The notes: a model not told the origin generated them from the letters alone. A DNA stretch of 64,000 nucleotides from Chitinophaga sancti (GCF_034424315.1 NZ_CP139972.1:8357769-8421768), one strand, 5' to 3'; numbered from the stretch's first letter, positions 42,618 to 52,028 are shown. Numbers and translations are program-made.

Positions 42618-43943
42618 CTATTCGAAACTCTCCTCAAATCGAATATTATATTCTTCCAATTCTTTCAGAACAGGATTATAAATATCAGCTAAAACAGGGA
42701 TCTGCAAACCGGTAAGATTCACCTTCCCCTGCAGTATCATCTTCGCCATGATCCCCAGCGGCAGCCCCACTGTCTTTGCCATCGCTGTACGCAGGTGATC
42801 TTCCCCCTGTACGATCATGTAACTGTGTAAGCGGGTTGTGATGCCTCTGCGCTCGAATTCTATTTCATGGATCATCACGATCATATCCTTATCGGTCGGT
42901 TCCATCCCCAGTTTGTTCTCAACGACATGCTGTAATACGCCGGCATTCGTCAGCTCTCCCTGGTGAATAAGATCTCCATTCAACAAGCCCAGGAACTTCA
43001 GTTGGCGAATGATCTTTGACTTTGCAGAGATCCCCAGGTAATGCGCGATATTCTCTTCATTACTGAGGTCTTTAGCCGGTTTCAGGTGCTGACTGGCCCA
43101 TTGGTAATAAGTCAGATTATCAGTCTGTATCCGCTTGCTGTCATCTGTCAGACCCAGTTTTACCAGCGTACTCCATCCTTCACAAAAATCAGGATAGCGC
43201 AGGGTAGCGCGCATAAAGGTAGGAATATCATCCAGGTTATACGACTTCATATAGGCCAGTGAATCCCTGTTCGGATACCATGCCAGTTTGCCCAGGGTAG
43301 GGATCTGGATCGTTTTGCTCTGATCGAAAAGATGGGCGTAATCAGTTTCTTTGACCTTCCCTTTCTCTTTGTATATAGCGCCGGAGCTACCTGCCATTAC
43401 GATATTGCGGGCATTCCATGATATTTTATACTGCCAGGGGTTATCATTACTCTCCGGAGAAATGAGGCCACCGCAGTAGGATTTAAATGAGGAAATCTGT
43501 CCGCCTTTCTTTTCGATGGAGTGGATGAGTTTCATAGCGCTCATGTGATCGATACCGGGATCCAGGCCCATCTCGTACATGAACAGCAAGCCTGCATCTT
43601 CTATTTCTTTTTCCAGTGCTTTTATTTCCGGATCGATATAGGATGCTGTGAGCAGGTTTTTGCCAAATTTGAGGCAATCTCTTGCCACGATAATGTGAAG
43701 GGCTGGAGGGAGCAGGGAGATGACCAGGTCACTTTCCTGTATTAGCTGTTGTCTGGCTGCTTCATCCTGGATGTTGATAGCTGCTGGGGTTACGTAGTAA
43801 GACTTGCCGGTTTTTGACTTGATCAGCATCAGGTCATGATCCGCCACGGTCACATGCCATTTCTGCCGGGGAGCATTTACCAGCAGATAATCAATCAGGC
43901 AGGTGGCCGATTTACCGGCACCAAACAATAAAATATTCTTCAT
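42618..43943 (-). CDS. saccharopine dehydrogenase family protein
   Basis: 441 residues. An N-terminal Rossmann domain (MKNILLFGAGKSATCLIDYLL), SDLVISLLPPALHIIVARDCLKFG, the GLDPGIDHMSAM motif and a C-terminal extension match saccharopine reductase/dehydrogenase proteins (the LYS9-like group). These interconvert saccharopine and aminoadipate semialdehyde or glutamate in lysine metabolism. Bacteroidota homologues are often annotated as lysine-degradation enzymes. No adjacent lysine genes are seen, so the exact reaction is inferred only from the family. Confidence 0.9.
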   Translation of the reverse strand: MKNILLFGAGKSATCLIDYLLVNAPRQKWHVTVADHDLMLIKSKTGKSYYVTPAAINIQDEAARQQLIQESDLVISLLPPALHIIVARDCLKFGKNLLTASYIDPEIKALEKEIEDAGLLFMYEMGLDPGIDHMSAMKLIHSIEKKGGQISSFKSYCGGLISPESNDNPWQYKISWNARNIVMAGSSGAIYKEKGKVKETDYAHLFDQSKTIQIPTLGKLAWYPNRDSLAYMKSYNLDDIPTFMRATLRYPDFCEGWSTLVKLGLTDDSKRIQTDNLTYYQWASQHLKPAKDLSNEENIAHYLGISAKSKIIRQLKFLGLLNGDLIHQGELTNAGVLQHVVENKLGMEPTDKDMIVMIHEIEFERRGITTRLHSYMIVQGEDHLRTAMAKTVGLPLGIMAKMILQGKVNLTGLQIPVLADIYNPVLKELEEYNIRFEESFE

Positions 43944-44107
43944 GTTACCTTAATATAATTCTTTACTATGGTTTACGGAACAGGGATTTAACATCAGTGG
44001 TAATAGTAATGTTCAAAATTTTAGCAAATTTCGAATCGACAATTGACTCTTTTACTGCGGTTCGTCCCATGAAACTCTGATTTTCATAGGGTTAAAAACA
44101 AATTGTT

Positions 44108-44166
44108 TGCCAATATTTCATTTTCTCCATATTCTAATATTTTGTGATATAGAATAAATATTGGCA
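44108..44166. repeat. nested inverted repeat upstream of gyrA
   Basis: An 11-bp perfect outer stem and a 7-bp inner stem in one 59-bp stem-loop, 137 bp before the gyrA -7 box. It could be an operator or a cruciform-prone element; no T run follows. Confidence 0.6.
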
Positions 44167-44302
44167 GTGAGTGCAATTTAAAAGATTATTCAGACTCTGC
44201 TACAGAAAATATTTATTATCGCATTGTGTTTTAGCGCAATATGACAATTCCTTTTTTATTCACATTTAATGTCAAAATGGCCGTATTTCGCCTTGAAATG
44301 GC

Positions 44303-44310
44303 TATATTTG
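44303..44310 (+). promoter_or_regulatory. candidate -7 box for gyrA
   Basis: TATATTTG, 34 nt before the ATG at 44345. The -33 region has no clear TTTG at standard spacing. Confidence 0.55.
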
Positions 44311-44344
44311 CGCTCATTTGTTTTAAAGCAAAACAACCATCTAA

Positions 44345-46945
44345 ATGTCAGAAAATACTGAAAATTCTCAGGAAGGAAGGATTGTCCAGATTAACATTGA
44401 GGAGCAGATGAAAACGGCTTATATCGATTACTCTATGTCAGTAATCGTGGGTCGTGCGCTTCCCGATGTAAGGGACGGTTTGAAACCCGTACACCGCAGG
44501 GTGTTGTTTGGTATGAGTGAGCTGGGTAACAACAGCAATAAACCATACAAGAAATCAGCCCGTATTGTGGGGGAGGTGATGGGTAAATATCACCCGCACG
44601 GCGATGCTTCCATTTATGACACCATTGTACGTCTTGCACAACCCTGGACACTGCGCTACATTCTTGTAGACGGTCAGGGTAACTTCGGTTCTGTGGATGG
44701 TGACGCGCCAGCGGCCATGCGTTATACGGAGATCCGTCTGCAAAAAATTGCAGAAGCTATGCTGGAAGATATCGACAAAGAAACAGTGGATTTCTCCCTG
44801 AACTTTGACGATACCCTCGAAGAGCCAACTGTATTACCAACCCGCATTCCGAACCTGCTGGTGAACGGTGCATCCGGTATCGCTGTAGGTATGGCTACGA
44901 ACATCATGCCCCACAACCTGAGCGAGGTAGTGGATGGCCTGATCGCTTACATTGAAAATAGAGAGATCACCAGTGAAGAGCTGATTAAATATGTGAAAGC
45001 GCCTGACTTCCCAACCGGAGGTATCATTTACGGTTACGAAGGTGTGAAGCAGGGATTTGAAACAGGCCGTGGCCGTGTAGTAGTGCGTGGTAAAGTCAAT
45101 GTGGAAACTACCAAAGCAGGTCGTGAACGCCTGGTGATTTATGAACTGCCTTACCAGATTAACAAGGCGGTGCTGCACCAGAAGATTGCACAACTTGCAG
45201 ATGATAAAATCATTGAAGGTATTGCTGAGGTACGCGATGAGAGTGACCGTGAAGGTATGCGCCTGGTAATTGATCTGAAACGTGAAGCAATTGCAAACGT
45301 GGTGATCAACCAGCTGTATAAATATTCTGAGCTGCAGACTTCTTACGGTATCAATAACGTGGCGCTCGTAAAAGGCCGTCCGCGTGTACTGGCACTGAAA
45401 GACCTGTTAGCTGAATTCGTAGACTTCCGCCATGAAGTAGTGGTGAGAAGAACACGTTTCGACCTGCGTAAAGCAGAAGAAAAAGCGCACATCTTACAGG
45501 GTTACCTGATCGCTCTTGATCACCTGGATGAAGTGATTGCGCTGATCCGTGGTTCCCGTACACCTGAGGAAGCAAAAGAAGGGCTGATGTCTCAGTTCGG
45601 TTTGAGTGAGATTCAGTCAAAAGCCATCCTGGAACTGCGTTTACAACGTCTGACAGGTATGGAGCGTGACAAGATTAAGGAAGAATACGAAGAGATCATG
45701 AAAGTGATCGCCTACCTGAAAGATGTGTTGAACGACGAAGGTCTGCGTTTCAAAATTATCCGTGAAGAACTGGAAGATGTAAAGAAGCGTTTTGGCGACG
45801 AGCGTAAAACTGAAATTCAGTACCTGGCCAGCGAAATGAGAATGGAAGATATCATCGCAGAAGAAGATGTGGTGATCACCATTTCACACCTGGGTTATAT
45901 CAAACGTACATCCGCATACGATTACCGTCAGCAGAAACGTGGAGGTCGCGGTGCACTGGGTGGCAAAACCCGTGAGGAAGATTATATCGAGCACCTGTTC
46001 GTAGCTTCTACCCACCATACCATGTTGTTCTTTACAGAGAAAGGACGTTGTTACTGGCTGAAAGTATACGAAATTCCGGAAGGAGAGAAGAGCGGTAAGG
46101 GTAGAGCGATCCAGAACCTGATCAACCTGCCGACTGACGATAAGATCCGTGCGATCATTGATATCAAGGATCTGGGTGATAAGGACTTTATCAACAGCCA
46201 CTATATTGTACTCTGTACCAGCAATGGTACCATCAAGAAGACCCTGCTGGAAGAGTTCTCCCGTCCACGTCAGAATGGTGTGAACGCAATTACCATCAAC
46301 GAAGGTGACCAGCTGCTGGAAGCTAAACTGACAAATGGTCACAGCGAGATCATGATGGCAATCAAGAGTGGTCGTGCGATCCGCTTCCCTGAGAACACTG
46401 TGCGCGACACAGGTCGTGGTGCGATCGGTGTAAGAGGGATCGAAGTGGACAATGATAAAGACGAGGTAGTTGGTATGATTTGTGTAAACAAGGATGAAAA
46501 TCGTACGGTGCTGGTAGTATCTGAGAATGGTTTTGGTAAGCGTACAGATATAGAAGAATACCGTGTGACCAACCGTGGCGGTAAAGGTGTAAAAACCATT
46601 AACGTAACGGAAAAAACCGGTCGTCTGATTGCTATCCTGGACGTAACTGAAAAGGATGACCTGATGATCACCTGTAAGTCTGGTATCACGATCCGTATGG
46701 CAGTAGCAGATATCCGTGAAGCGGGCAGAGCTACCCAGGGTGTACGACTGATACGCCTGGATGATACAGATCAGATCGCGGCAGTAGCCCGTCTGGATGA
46801 GCAGGAAGAACATGAGGTAGACCATGACCAGGAAAACGCTGAACAGGAGATCGCTCAGCAGGAAATCAGCGATGCAGACGCTGGCAGCGGAGCTGACACA
46901 ACTGACGAAGATCAGGCTGAGACAGAAGATGCACCTACTGAATAA
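44345..46945 (+). CDS. gyrA: DNA gyrase subunit A
   Basis: 866 residues. Cuts and rejoins DNA and wraps it to introduce negative supercoils. Active-site Tyr127 is in AAMRYTE and the GyrA box is present as QKRGGRG, which distinguishes it from ParC. The quinolone region reads HPHGDASIYDT; the position matching E. coli Ser83 is Ala. A C-terminal acidic tail (about 815-866, rich in Asp, Glu and Gln) follows the beta-pinwheel. Preceded by a 401-bp A/T-rich region. gyrB is not adjacent. Confidence 0.97.
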   Translation: MSENTENSQEGRIVQINIEEQMKTAYIDYSMSVIVGRALPDVRDGLKPVHRRVLFGMSELGNNSNKPYKKSARIVGEVMGKYHPHGDASIYDTIVRLAQPWTLRYILVDGQGNFGSVDGDAPAAMRYTEIRLQKIAEAMLEDIDKETVDFSLNFDDTLEEPTVLPTRIPNLLVNGASGIAVGMATNIMPHNLSEVVDGLIAYIENREITSEELIKYVKAPDFPTGGIIYGYEGVKQGFETGRGRVVVRGKVNVETTKAGRERLVIYELPYQINKAVLHQKIAQLADDKIIEGIAEVRDESDREGMRLVIDLKREAIANVVINQLYKYSELQTSYGINNVALVKGRPRVLALKDLLAEFVDFRHEVVVRRTRFDLRKAEEKAHILQGYLIALDHLDEVIALIRGSRTPEEAKEGLMSQFGLSEIQSKAILELRLQRLTGMERDKIKEEYEEIMKVIAYLKDVLNDEGLRFKIIREELEDVKKRFGDERKTEIQYLASEMRMEDIIAEEDVVITISHLGYIKRTSAYDYRQQKRGGRGALGGKTREEDYIEHLFVASTHHTMLFFTEKGRCYWLKVYEIPEGEKSGKGRAIQNLINLPTDDKIRAIIDIKDLGDKDFINSHYIVLCTSNGTIKKTLLEEFSRPRQNGVNAITINEGDQLLEAKLTNGHSEIMMAIKSGRAIRFPENTVRDTGRGAIGVRGIEVDNDKDEVVGMICVNKDENRTVLVVSENGFGKRTDIEEYRVTNRGGKGVKTINVTEKTGRLIAILDVTEKDDLMITCKSGITIRMAVADIREAGRATQGVRLIRLDDTDQIAAVARLDEQEEHEVDHDQENAEQEIAQQEISDADAGSGADTTDEDQAETEDAPTE

Positions 46946-47072
46946 TTGATAAAATTACCGCAATTTGCCTGTGCGAACTAATGGTTAAGGGGCGATTAGT
47001 TGTATTTATTATAAATGCTGAACTCGTAAATATTAACTTAACCATACTTATAGCAAATAAAAAAAATTGATC

Positions 47073-48326
47073 ATGAAAAAACTGTTGGTATCATTTGTCT
47101 TTTGCAGTGCAGGATTAGCGGCTGTCGCTCAGCGAGCTAAAGTGAATAGTGCAGAAGAAGCCTTGAAAAGCAAAGACTACGCAAAGGCTACTGCTGATAT
47201 TCAGGCTGCCCTGGAAAATGATAAGACCAAGAATGATGCAAAGACTTATTATGTAAAAGGTAAGATCCTGGAAGCACAGGCCGCCGAGCATAAGAGCTCT
47301 GCTGAAGCACTGGAAGCATTCGAGGCATATAAGAAAGCACTGGAAATCAATCCTAAACTGCCAGATGCGCTGTTGGAACTGAATCAGCGCATGTTTAACC
47401 TGTACGCTACCGTTGGTAACGCAGGTTATGGCAATCTGAACGATCAGAAATGGGATTCTGCATATACACACTTCAAAGAAGCGTTCTCTATCGCAGAATT
47501 CTACAACAGTAAGAGCCTGGGTGGTTCTATCCCAACTGATACATCTATGACTTTCTATACTGGTTATGCAGCTAGCCAGGCGGGTCAGAAAGATGATGCG
47601 ATCACTTACCTGAGAAAAGCAGCTGATCTGCAGTTCAAAACTGAACCAGCTCTGTATGTAATCCTGGCACAGGCTTACGAAGAGAAAGGTCAGAACGACA
47701 ACTGGCTGAAAGCTATCGAAGAAGGTAAAACTGCTTTCCCTAAAGACAAGCGTTTTAACGATATGGAGATGATCTACTACTCTAAGACCGGCAAGACAAG
47801 TGAACTGCTGAGCATCCTGGAGAAGAAGATGGCAGAAAATCCAAACGACTTTAACACCGTACTGGATTACGGTATCCGTGTTGATAACGTAGCTAACCCA
47901 CGTGCAGAAGATGGTAAAGATGCTGCTAAACCAGCTAATTACGAAGAACTGATGGGTAAAGCTGAAAATGCTTATAAGAAAGCGATCGAACTGAAAGCTG
48001 ATGATGCAACTGCAAACTTCCAGCTGGGTGCACTGTACTTCAACCGTGCGGTTGGTTTCAACAAGGAACTGAACGATATGGATAGCAAGCAGCAGAATTC
48101 ACCTAAGGCGAAAGAATTGCAGACAAAAGTACAGGCGCTGATGGATCAGTCACTGCCTTATTTTGAGAAAGCTGACCTGAACTTCACTGCTAAAGCATCT
48201 TCACTGGATGCGAGCGACAAGCAGACCTACCAGAGCTGCCTGTATGCATTGCAGAAGATCTATGCGATCAAGAATGATAATGCTAAGGTAGAAGCTACTA
48301 AGAAGAAACTGGATTCACTGAACTAA
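47073..48326 (+). CDS. secreted TPR protein
   Basis: 417 residues from ATG 47073, with a signal peptide (MKKLLVSFVFCSAGLAAVAQ). The rest is a chain of TPR-like helix pairs (AEEALKSKDYAKATADIQAAL; EALEAFEAYKKALEINPKLPDALLELN; TGYAASQAGQKDDAITYLRKAADLQ; AENAYKKAIELKADDATANFQLGALYFNRA). It is probably a periplasmic scaffold. Codon use is strongly biased to preferred codons, which suggests high expression. It follows gyrA by 127 bp and ends at a strong hairpin. No function is recognised. Confidence 0.85.
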   Translation: MKKLLVSFVFCSAGLAAVAQRAKVNSAEEALKSKDYAKATADIQAALENDKTKNDAKTYYVKGKILEAQAAEHKSSAEALEAFEAYKKALEINPKLPDALLELNQRMFNLYATVGNAGYGNLNDQKWDSAYTHFKEAFSIAEFYNSKSLGGSIPTDTSMTFYTGYAASQAGQKDDAITYLRKAADLQFKTEPALYVILAQAYEEKGQNDNWLKAIEEGKTAFPKDKRFNDMEMIYYSKTGKTSELLSILEKKMAENPNDFNTVLDYGIRVDNVANPRAEDGKDAAKPANYEELMGKAENAYKKAIELKADDATANFQLGALYFNRAVGFNKELNDMDSKQQNSPKAKELQTKVQALMDQSLPYFEKADLNFTAKASSLDASDKQTYQSCLYALQKIYAIKNDNAKVEATKKKLDSLN

Positions 48327-48343
48327 GTTCAGCGATTCAAATA

Positions 48344-48385
48344 AATAAGAAAGGCCCGTCGCATTCGCGACGGGCCTTTCTTATT
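48344..48385 (+). terminator. strong terminator after the TPR gene
   Basis: A 19-bp stem (48344-48362 with 48367-48385), loop ATTC, GC core GGCCCGTCGC, A and T tracts outside. Confidence 0.95.
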
Positions 48386-48452
48386 CAGAAAAATGAAAGA
48401 CCAGCTGCCGTAATAATATTCACTATTGGCTGGCACCTGACCTGAGATAAAT

Positions 48453-48824
48453 TTATTTTGCAGGATGTGTCACAAAGTGATACGTCCAGAATGCAGCTAA
48501 TAATATAAATAGTATCACGATACAGATAATCGCCAACTGTGTATGCATCGCTATCTGATCTTTCTTTTGTTTCCTGTTTTTTAACTTGCGTAACATCTGC
48601 CACTTCATCTGTCGCAGATACACCGGAATGATCTCCTTCTTCTCAAACGCAGTTAATCCCTCTACCGCTTCACTGCACATTTCACAATCTGACAAATGCA
48701 ATTCCACATCATGCTGCTTCTCCGGCGACAACTTCCCCTGCACATAATCCAACAGCTCCTGCTGGCTCGGACACTGTGTTGTCGTGAACAAATCATTATA
48801 TGCATCTTTCATAAAATCGTCCAT
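48453..48824 (-). CDS. zinc-finger anti-sigma factor
   Basis: 123 residues from ATG 48824 (MDDFMKDAYNDL). The putative zinc-binding anti-sigma motif is in the N-terminal half (TTTQCPSQQELLDYVQ...KQHDVELHLSDCEMC): one His and the CxxC cysteines. It is followed by a coiled coil and one C-terminal transmembrane helix (LAIICIVILFILLAAFWTYHF). It should bind and inhibit the sigma factor encoded just before it (2-bp gap). Confidence 0.88.
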   Translation of the reverse strand: MDDFMKDAYNDLFTTTQCPSQQELLDYVQGKLSPEKQHDVELHLSDCEMCSEAVEGLTAFEKKEIIPVYLRQMKWQMLRKLKNRKQKKDQIAMHTQLAIICIVILFILLAAFWTYHFVTHPAK

Positions 48825-48826
48825 GA

Positions 48827-49396
48827 TTATTGCTTTCCTTGTTTGCTTAATAACAACTTCAAATTTCGTTTTCCGTTTTGGATATAGCTCTTTACCTGCA
48901 ACATCGTATAGCCGGTTTGGTCCGTGATTTCCTGATAGGAGCACTTCTCAAGATAGAACAATTTTACACAGCTGCGTTGCTCCTCATTCAACAGCTCCAG
49001 TGCCTGTTCCATATTATTAAGGAGGACTTCTTTCTCTGCTAAGGTAGTTTTTTCTTCGGGAGGGGCAGGATCATTCAGGTGCTTTTCGCTTACTTCTTCC
49101 TGTCTTAACTGGTTGCGTTGTCTGAGTTGCATGAGACAATGGTTTTTGGTAACCATGTAGATCCATGCCCTGAAAAACTGCACCTGGTGCTTGTTGATAT
49201 CTGCCAATACTTTTAAAAAGATCTGTTGAACACTGTCCCTGGCATCTTCCTCATTTTTAAGGTATTTCATGCACATACCGAGTAGTAGCAGGGCGTACCT
49301 GTCGAACAGGATGCCTACCCAGTGGCTGTTGTCATCGGATTTGTACCGTTGCAGCAGTTCTTCGTCTGTTAATTCCTGGCTATTCTTGATATTCAC
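48827..49396 (-). CDS. ECF RNA polymerase sigma factor
   Basis: 189 residues. Region 2 (FDRYALLLLGMCMKYLKNEEDARDSVQQIFLKVLADIN) and region 4 (LNEEQRSCVKLFYLEKCSYQEITDQTGYTMLQVKSYIQNGKRNLKLLL), with a charged linker. It is followed at once by a zinc-finger anti-sigma gene. The upstream 116 bp separate it from another sigma-like / anti-sigma operon and carry an imperfect hairpin around 49449. Confidence 0.93.
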   Translation of the reverse strand: MNIKNSQELTDEELLQRYKSDDNSHWVGILFDRYALLLLGMCMKYLKNEEDARDSVQQIFLKVLADINKHQVQFFRAWIYMVTKNHCLMQLRQRNQLRQEEVSEKHLNDPAPPEEKTTLAEKEVLLNNMEQALELLNEEQRSCVKLFYLEKCSYQEITDQTGYTMLQVKSYIQNGKRNLKLLLSKQGKQ

Positions 49397-49448
49397 GGGA
49401 TAAAGATAGAAACTTATAATATATAGATGCGGGGTTAATTAAATTCCA

Positions 49449-49485
49449 TAAAAAAAGGACGCCATCTAAAATGACGCCCTTTTTT
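49449..49485 (-). terminator. imperfect terminator of the upstream operon
   Basis: An A-tract/T-tract pair around GGACGCCAT and ATGACGCCC with two mismatches. On the minus strand it lies just after the stop at 49513. Confidence 0.6.
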
Positions 49486-49512
49486 ATAATAAAGTCAAAT
49501 TAATAAAGTCAG

Positions 49513-50598
49513 TTACAAACTATCCAATGCAGACTGTGCCTTCTCTTTCATCGGTCCGTTCATCCGCACCACCTCTTTAAACATTCTCCGCGCTTTACCT
49601 GTCTGCCCCTTACTACGATAGCACACGGCCAGCTGATAACGGGATAGCTCTCCATATTTGGATTTACTATCTGTCAGGTGCTTATACCTTGAAATAGCCT
49701 CATTTAAATCGCCCTGCTGGTGGTATACCATTGCTGCCTTGTACAGGAATTCATCTGTACCGCTAGGTTGTACTTCCCCTTTTTTATCATCATCATCGTC
49801 TTTTTTCTTCTCCTTTTTAGGTGGGGGAGGCGTTTCTTTTTTTTCTACTTTTTCCGCTACCGGGGCGGGTGTTTCTTTTGCCGGCTGCAAGGTTGATTTC
49901 TCCTCTTTCTGCTCTGCAGCAGGCGTTGTTTTCTTGGCAGAATCTTTTAACGGTGCCGGTTTAGGCGTAGCTGATGCTGCTTGGATGGTATCTTTCTTCA
50001 CGATAGGTACGACCTTTACTTCAGCCGGAGCGGGTCTGCGATGCAAGGTATCTGCCAGCTGGCTGGCTGCAATGACTGCTGTTGAAGGTACTGGCGCCGC
50101 GGCAGTCTCCGTTTGTGAAACTGTTGCCGGCTGACTTTGACTTGTTGGAATGGGGGTCAATATCTTATCTGCAGCTGCAATAGGCTGTGACGGATTCAAT
50201 GCCTTCAGCTTATTCTGCTGTTGTATCAGGTAAACGCCACCAGCCCCTAATGCTACGGCTGCCACTACCCAGAAATAGATGAGGAAACTTTCTTTCTTCT
50301 GTTCCAGACGCTGATACCGTTCTACCTTTTGCGTAGTCGATACCTTACGGATACTGTTACGGATATACTGAGAGATACTCACTGACAGGGGCTGATATTG
50401 TTCCCTGTACTTTGCCTGTGACAGCGTTTGCAGCGCATCAAAGCAAAGATCACAATCCACCAGGTGCTGTTCCAGCAAATGCTTTTCCAGGTCAGTGAGC
50501 CGTCCGTCTAAATAACGGGGCAACTGGTCCCTGCTCATACACCGAACCGTGCTGAAGATCTTGAGTATCTTATCGTTATTTTCCAAGTTACTGCTCAT
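49513..50598 (-). CDS. anti-sigma-like protein with proline-rich linker and TPR end
   Basis: 361 residues. N-terminal zinc-finger-like part (CMSRDQLPRYLDGRLTDLEKHLLEQHLVDCDLC), one transmembrane helix (about 105-125, FLIYFWVVAAVALGAGGVYLI), a long low-complexity segment rich in Ala, Pro, Lys and Thr (about 140-280, ending KKEKKKDDDDDKKGE), then two TPR-like helices (YKAAMVYHQQGDLNEAISRYKHL; GELSRYQLAVCYRSKGQTGKARRMFKEV). The periplasmic TPR end could sense or bind envelope proteins. It overlaps the upstream sigma-like gene by 11 bp. Confidence 0.82.
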   Translation of the reverse strand: MSSNLENNDKILKIFSTVRCMSRDQLPRYLDGRLTDLEKHLLEQHLVDCDLCFDALQTLSQAKYREQYQPLSVSISQYIRNSIRKVSTTQKVERYQRLEQKKESFLIYFWVVAAVALGAGGVYLIQQQNKLKALNPSQPIAAADKILTPIPTSQSQPATVSQTETAAAPVPSTAVIAASQLADTLHRRPAPAEVKVVPIVKKDTIQAASATPKPAPLKDSAKKTTPAAEQKEEKSTLQPAKETPAPVAEKVEKKETPPPPKKEKKKDDDDDKKGEVQPSGTDEFLYKAAMVYHQQGDLNEAISRYKHLTDSKSKYGELSRYQLAVCYRSKGQTGKARRMFKEVVRMNGPMKEKAQSALDSL

Positions 50599-51163
50599 CG
50601 GTTTGTTTCATCAGTATTGAAGCCATATGCTGTTTCGCATTTTTCAGGATCTGCCTGGTTTTATCAATAGAATAATTCTTACTCCCGGCTAGTTGAGCCA
50701 GTGGCTGTTGTTCCAGATAAAATTTGGTCAGGAAGTATTTTTCTTCTCCGGGTAACTGGCTGATCACCACATTCATCTGCGCAATGAGTTGCTGCTGTTC
50801 CTTTTGGTTCATAGCAGCATGCTCAATCCTGTTTTCGACTTGCTGGATTTCTCTGGATTCAGAAGTAGAGAAGAAGGGTAGGTTCCTGTCAGACTTATCC
50901 TGAATGGCTTTTACATTGTAATGGATCCACTCATTCACCTTGTGAATGGTTTGGGTCTTTAAAGAATTGCTCAGGCGCTGTAGTAGTGCCGGAAACACAT
51001 CATCCGCCGCCGTTTCCGGGGCGGTATTTAAGTAGGGTAGACATATAGCCACCATGAGGTGACTATACCTTTCCAAAAGAACACCTTCGGCTTCCTGGTC
51101 TTTCAACTTTCTCGCCCGGGATATTAAGTCTTTGTCCGACAAATTAGTTAACTGCTGTAGCAT
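50588..51163 (-). CDS. divergent ECF sigma-like protein
   Basis: 191 residues from ATG 51163 (MLQQLTNLSDKDLISRARKL). The layout is sigma-like: region 2-like LLERYSHLMVAICLPYLNTAPETAADDVFPALLQRL and region 4-like QLPGEEKYFLTKFYLEQQPLAQLAGSKNYSIDKTRQILKNAKQHM, but both are far from consensus, and the usual acidic region 2 hallmark is altered. It may be a real but divergent sigma factor or a degenerate one. The anti-sigma-like gene overlaps it by 11 bp. It is divergent from the NlpC gene. Confidence 0.7.
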   Translation of the reverse strand: MLQQLTNLSDKDLISRARKLKDQEAEGVLLERYSHLMVAICLPYLNTAPETAADDVFPALLQRLSNSLKTQTIHKVNEWIHYNVKAIQDKSDRNLPFFSTSESREIQQVENRIEHAAMNQKEQQQLIAQMNVVISQLPGEEKYFLTKFYLEQQPLAQLAGSKNYSIDKTRQILKNAKQHMASILMKQTDEQ

Positions 51164-51235
51164 AGTGTTACCTATATTTACATATGAAAACCTAAAAGGT
51201 TCCATTTAGACATATAAATATTTTAGACAATTAAT

Positions 51236-51997
51236 ATGCCATATGCAATAACGGTGGTGCCTGTCATGCCTTTAAGGGCAGAACCTGCCCATAGAAGTGA
51301 AATGATCTCCCAGGCCTTGTGGGGAGAGTGCGTAACTATCACAGTGACAGGACAGGATGGCTGGGTGAAGGTGAAATGTCAGTTTGATGACTATGAGGGT
51401 TGGGCTACTATTAATCACCTGGAAATCATTGACGAAGAATTGTTTAATGCACCATATACTCATTATACTGCCAAATGGGTGAATACTATCAAACAGAACG
51501 GACAGCCAGTGCAGGTTCCTTTAGGCTGCCTTGTGAAAGCCACGGAAGAGGCCATTACAGTTTGGGGAAAGTACCAGGTACAGTTTGAGGAAAACCTGCA
51601 GGTGCCATTGCTGGATGAAAAGGGTTTGCGGGAAAGGGCATTTCAGTTCCTGAATACAGCGTATTTGTGGGGAGGGAAATCTGTATACGGTGTAGATTGT
51701 TCCGGCTTTACGCAGACGGTATTTAAGACCCTGGGTATTTCATTGATGAGGGATGCTTACCAGCAGGCAACACAGGGAACAATCGTTGATTTCTTGCAGG
51801 AGGTGAAACTGGGGGACCTGGCATTTTTTGACAATGAGGCAGGGAGGATTACGCACGTAGGGATCCTGCTGAACGACCAGGAGATCATACATTCCTCTGG
51901 TAAGGTACGGGTGGATCCGATAGATAACCAGGGAATTATTAATGCGCAGACCGGGGTGAGGACACACAATCTGAGAATTATAAAACGATATTTTTAA
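51236..51997 (+). CDS. NlpC/P60 family peptidase with SH3 domains
   Basis: 253 residues. Two bacterial SH3-like domains (about 1-120) precede a C-terminal NlpC/P60 catalytic domain with the Cys in YGVDCSGFTQTVFKTLG and the His in ITHVGILLNDQEIIHSSG. Such enzymes cleave D-glutamyl-meso-diaminopimelate bonds in peptidoglycan. No signal peptide is obvious at the N-terminus, so it may act on cytosolic murein fragments. It starts 72 bp from the divergent sigma-like gene. Confidence 0.92.
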   Translation: MPYAITVVPVMPLRAEPAHRSEMISQALWGECVTITVTGQDGWVKVKCQFDDYEGWATINHLEIIDEELFNAPYTHYTAKWVNTIKQNGQPVQVPLGCLVKATEEAITVWGKYQVQFEENLQVPLLDEKGLRERAFQFLNTAYLWGGKSVYGVDCSGFTQTVFKTLGISLMRDAYQQATQGTIVDFLQEVKLGDLAFFDNEAGRITHVGILLNDQEIIHSSGKVRVDPIDNQGIINAQTGVRTHNLRIIKRYF

Positions 51998-52028
51998 AAG
52001 GACAGTGGCCGGTCCGCTGTTTCTAAGC

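Larger units (their letters stand above)
43944..44344. other. 401-bp upstream region of gyrA
   Basis: A/T-rich and without a gene. It holds a nested inverted repeat: TGCCAATATTT (44108-44118) with 44156-44166, and an inner TATTCTA (44130-44136) with TAGAATA (44150-44156). A -7 box TATATTTG at 44303-44310 precedes gyrA. The left end is the leader of the saccharopine dehydrogenase gene. Confidence 0.6.

Noticed and set aside
45884..46825. 313-codon minus-strand frame within gyrA
   Set aside because: Shadow of the gyrA C-terminal domain; no recognisable protein.
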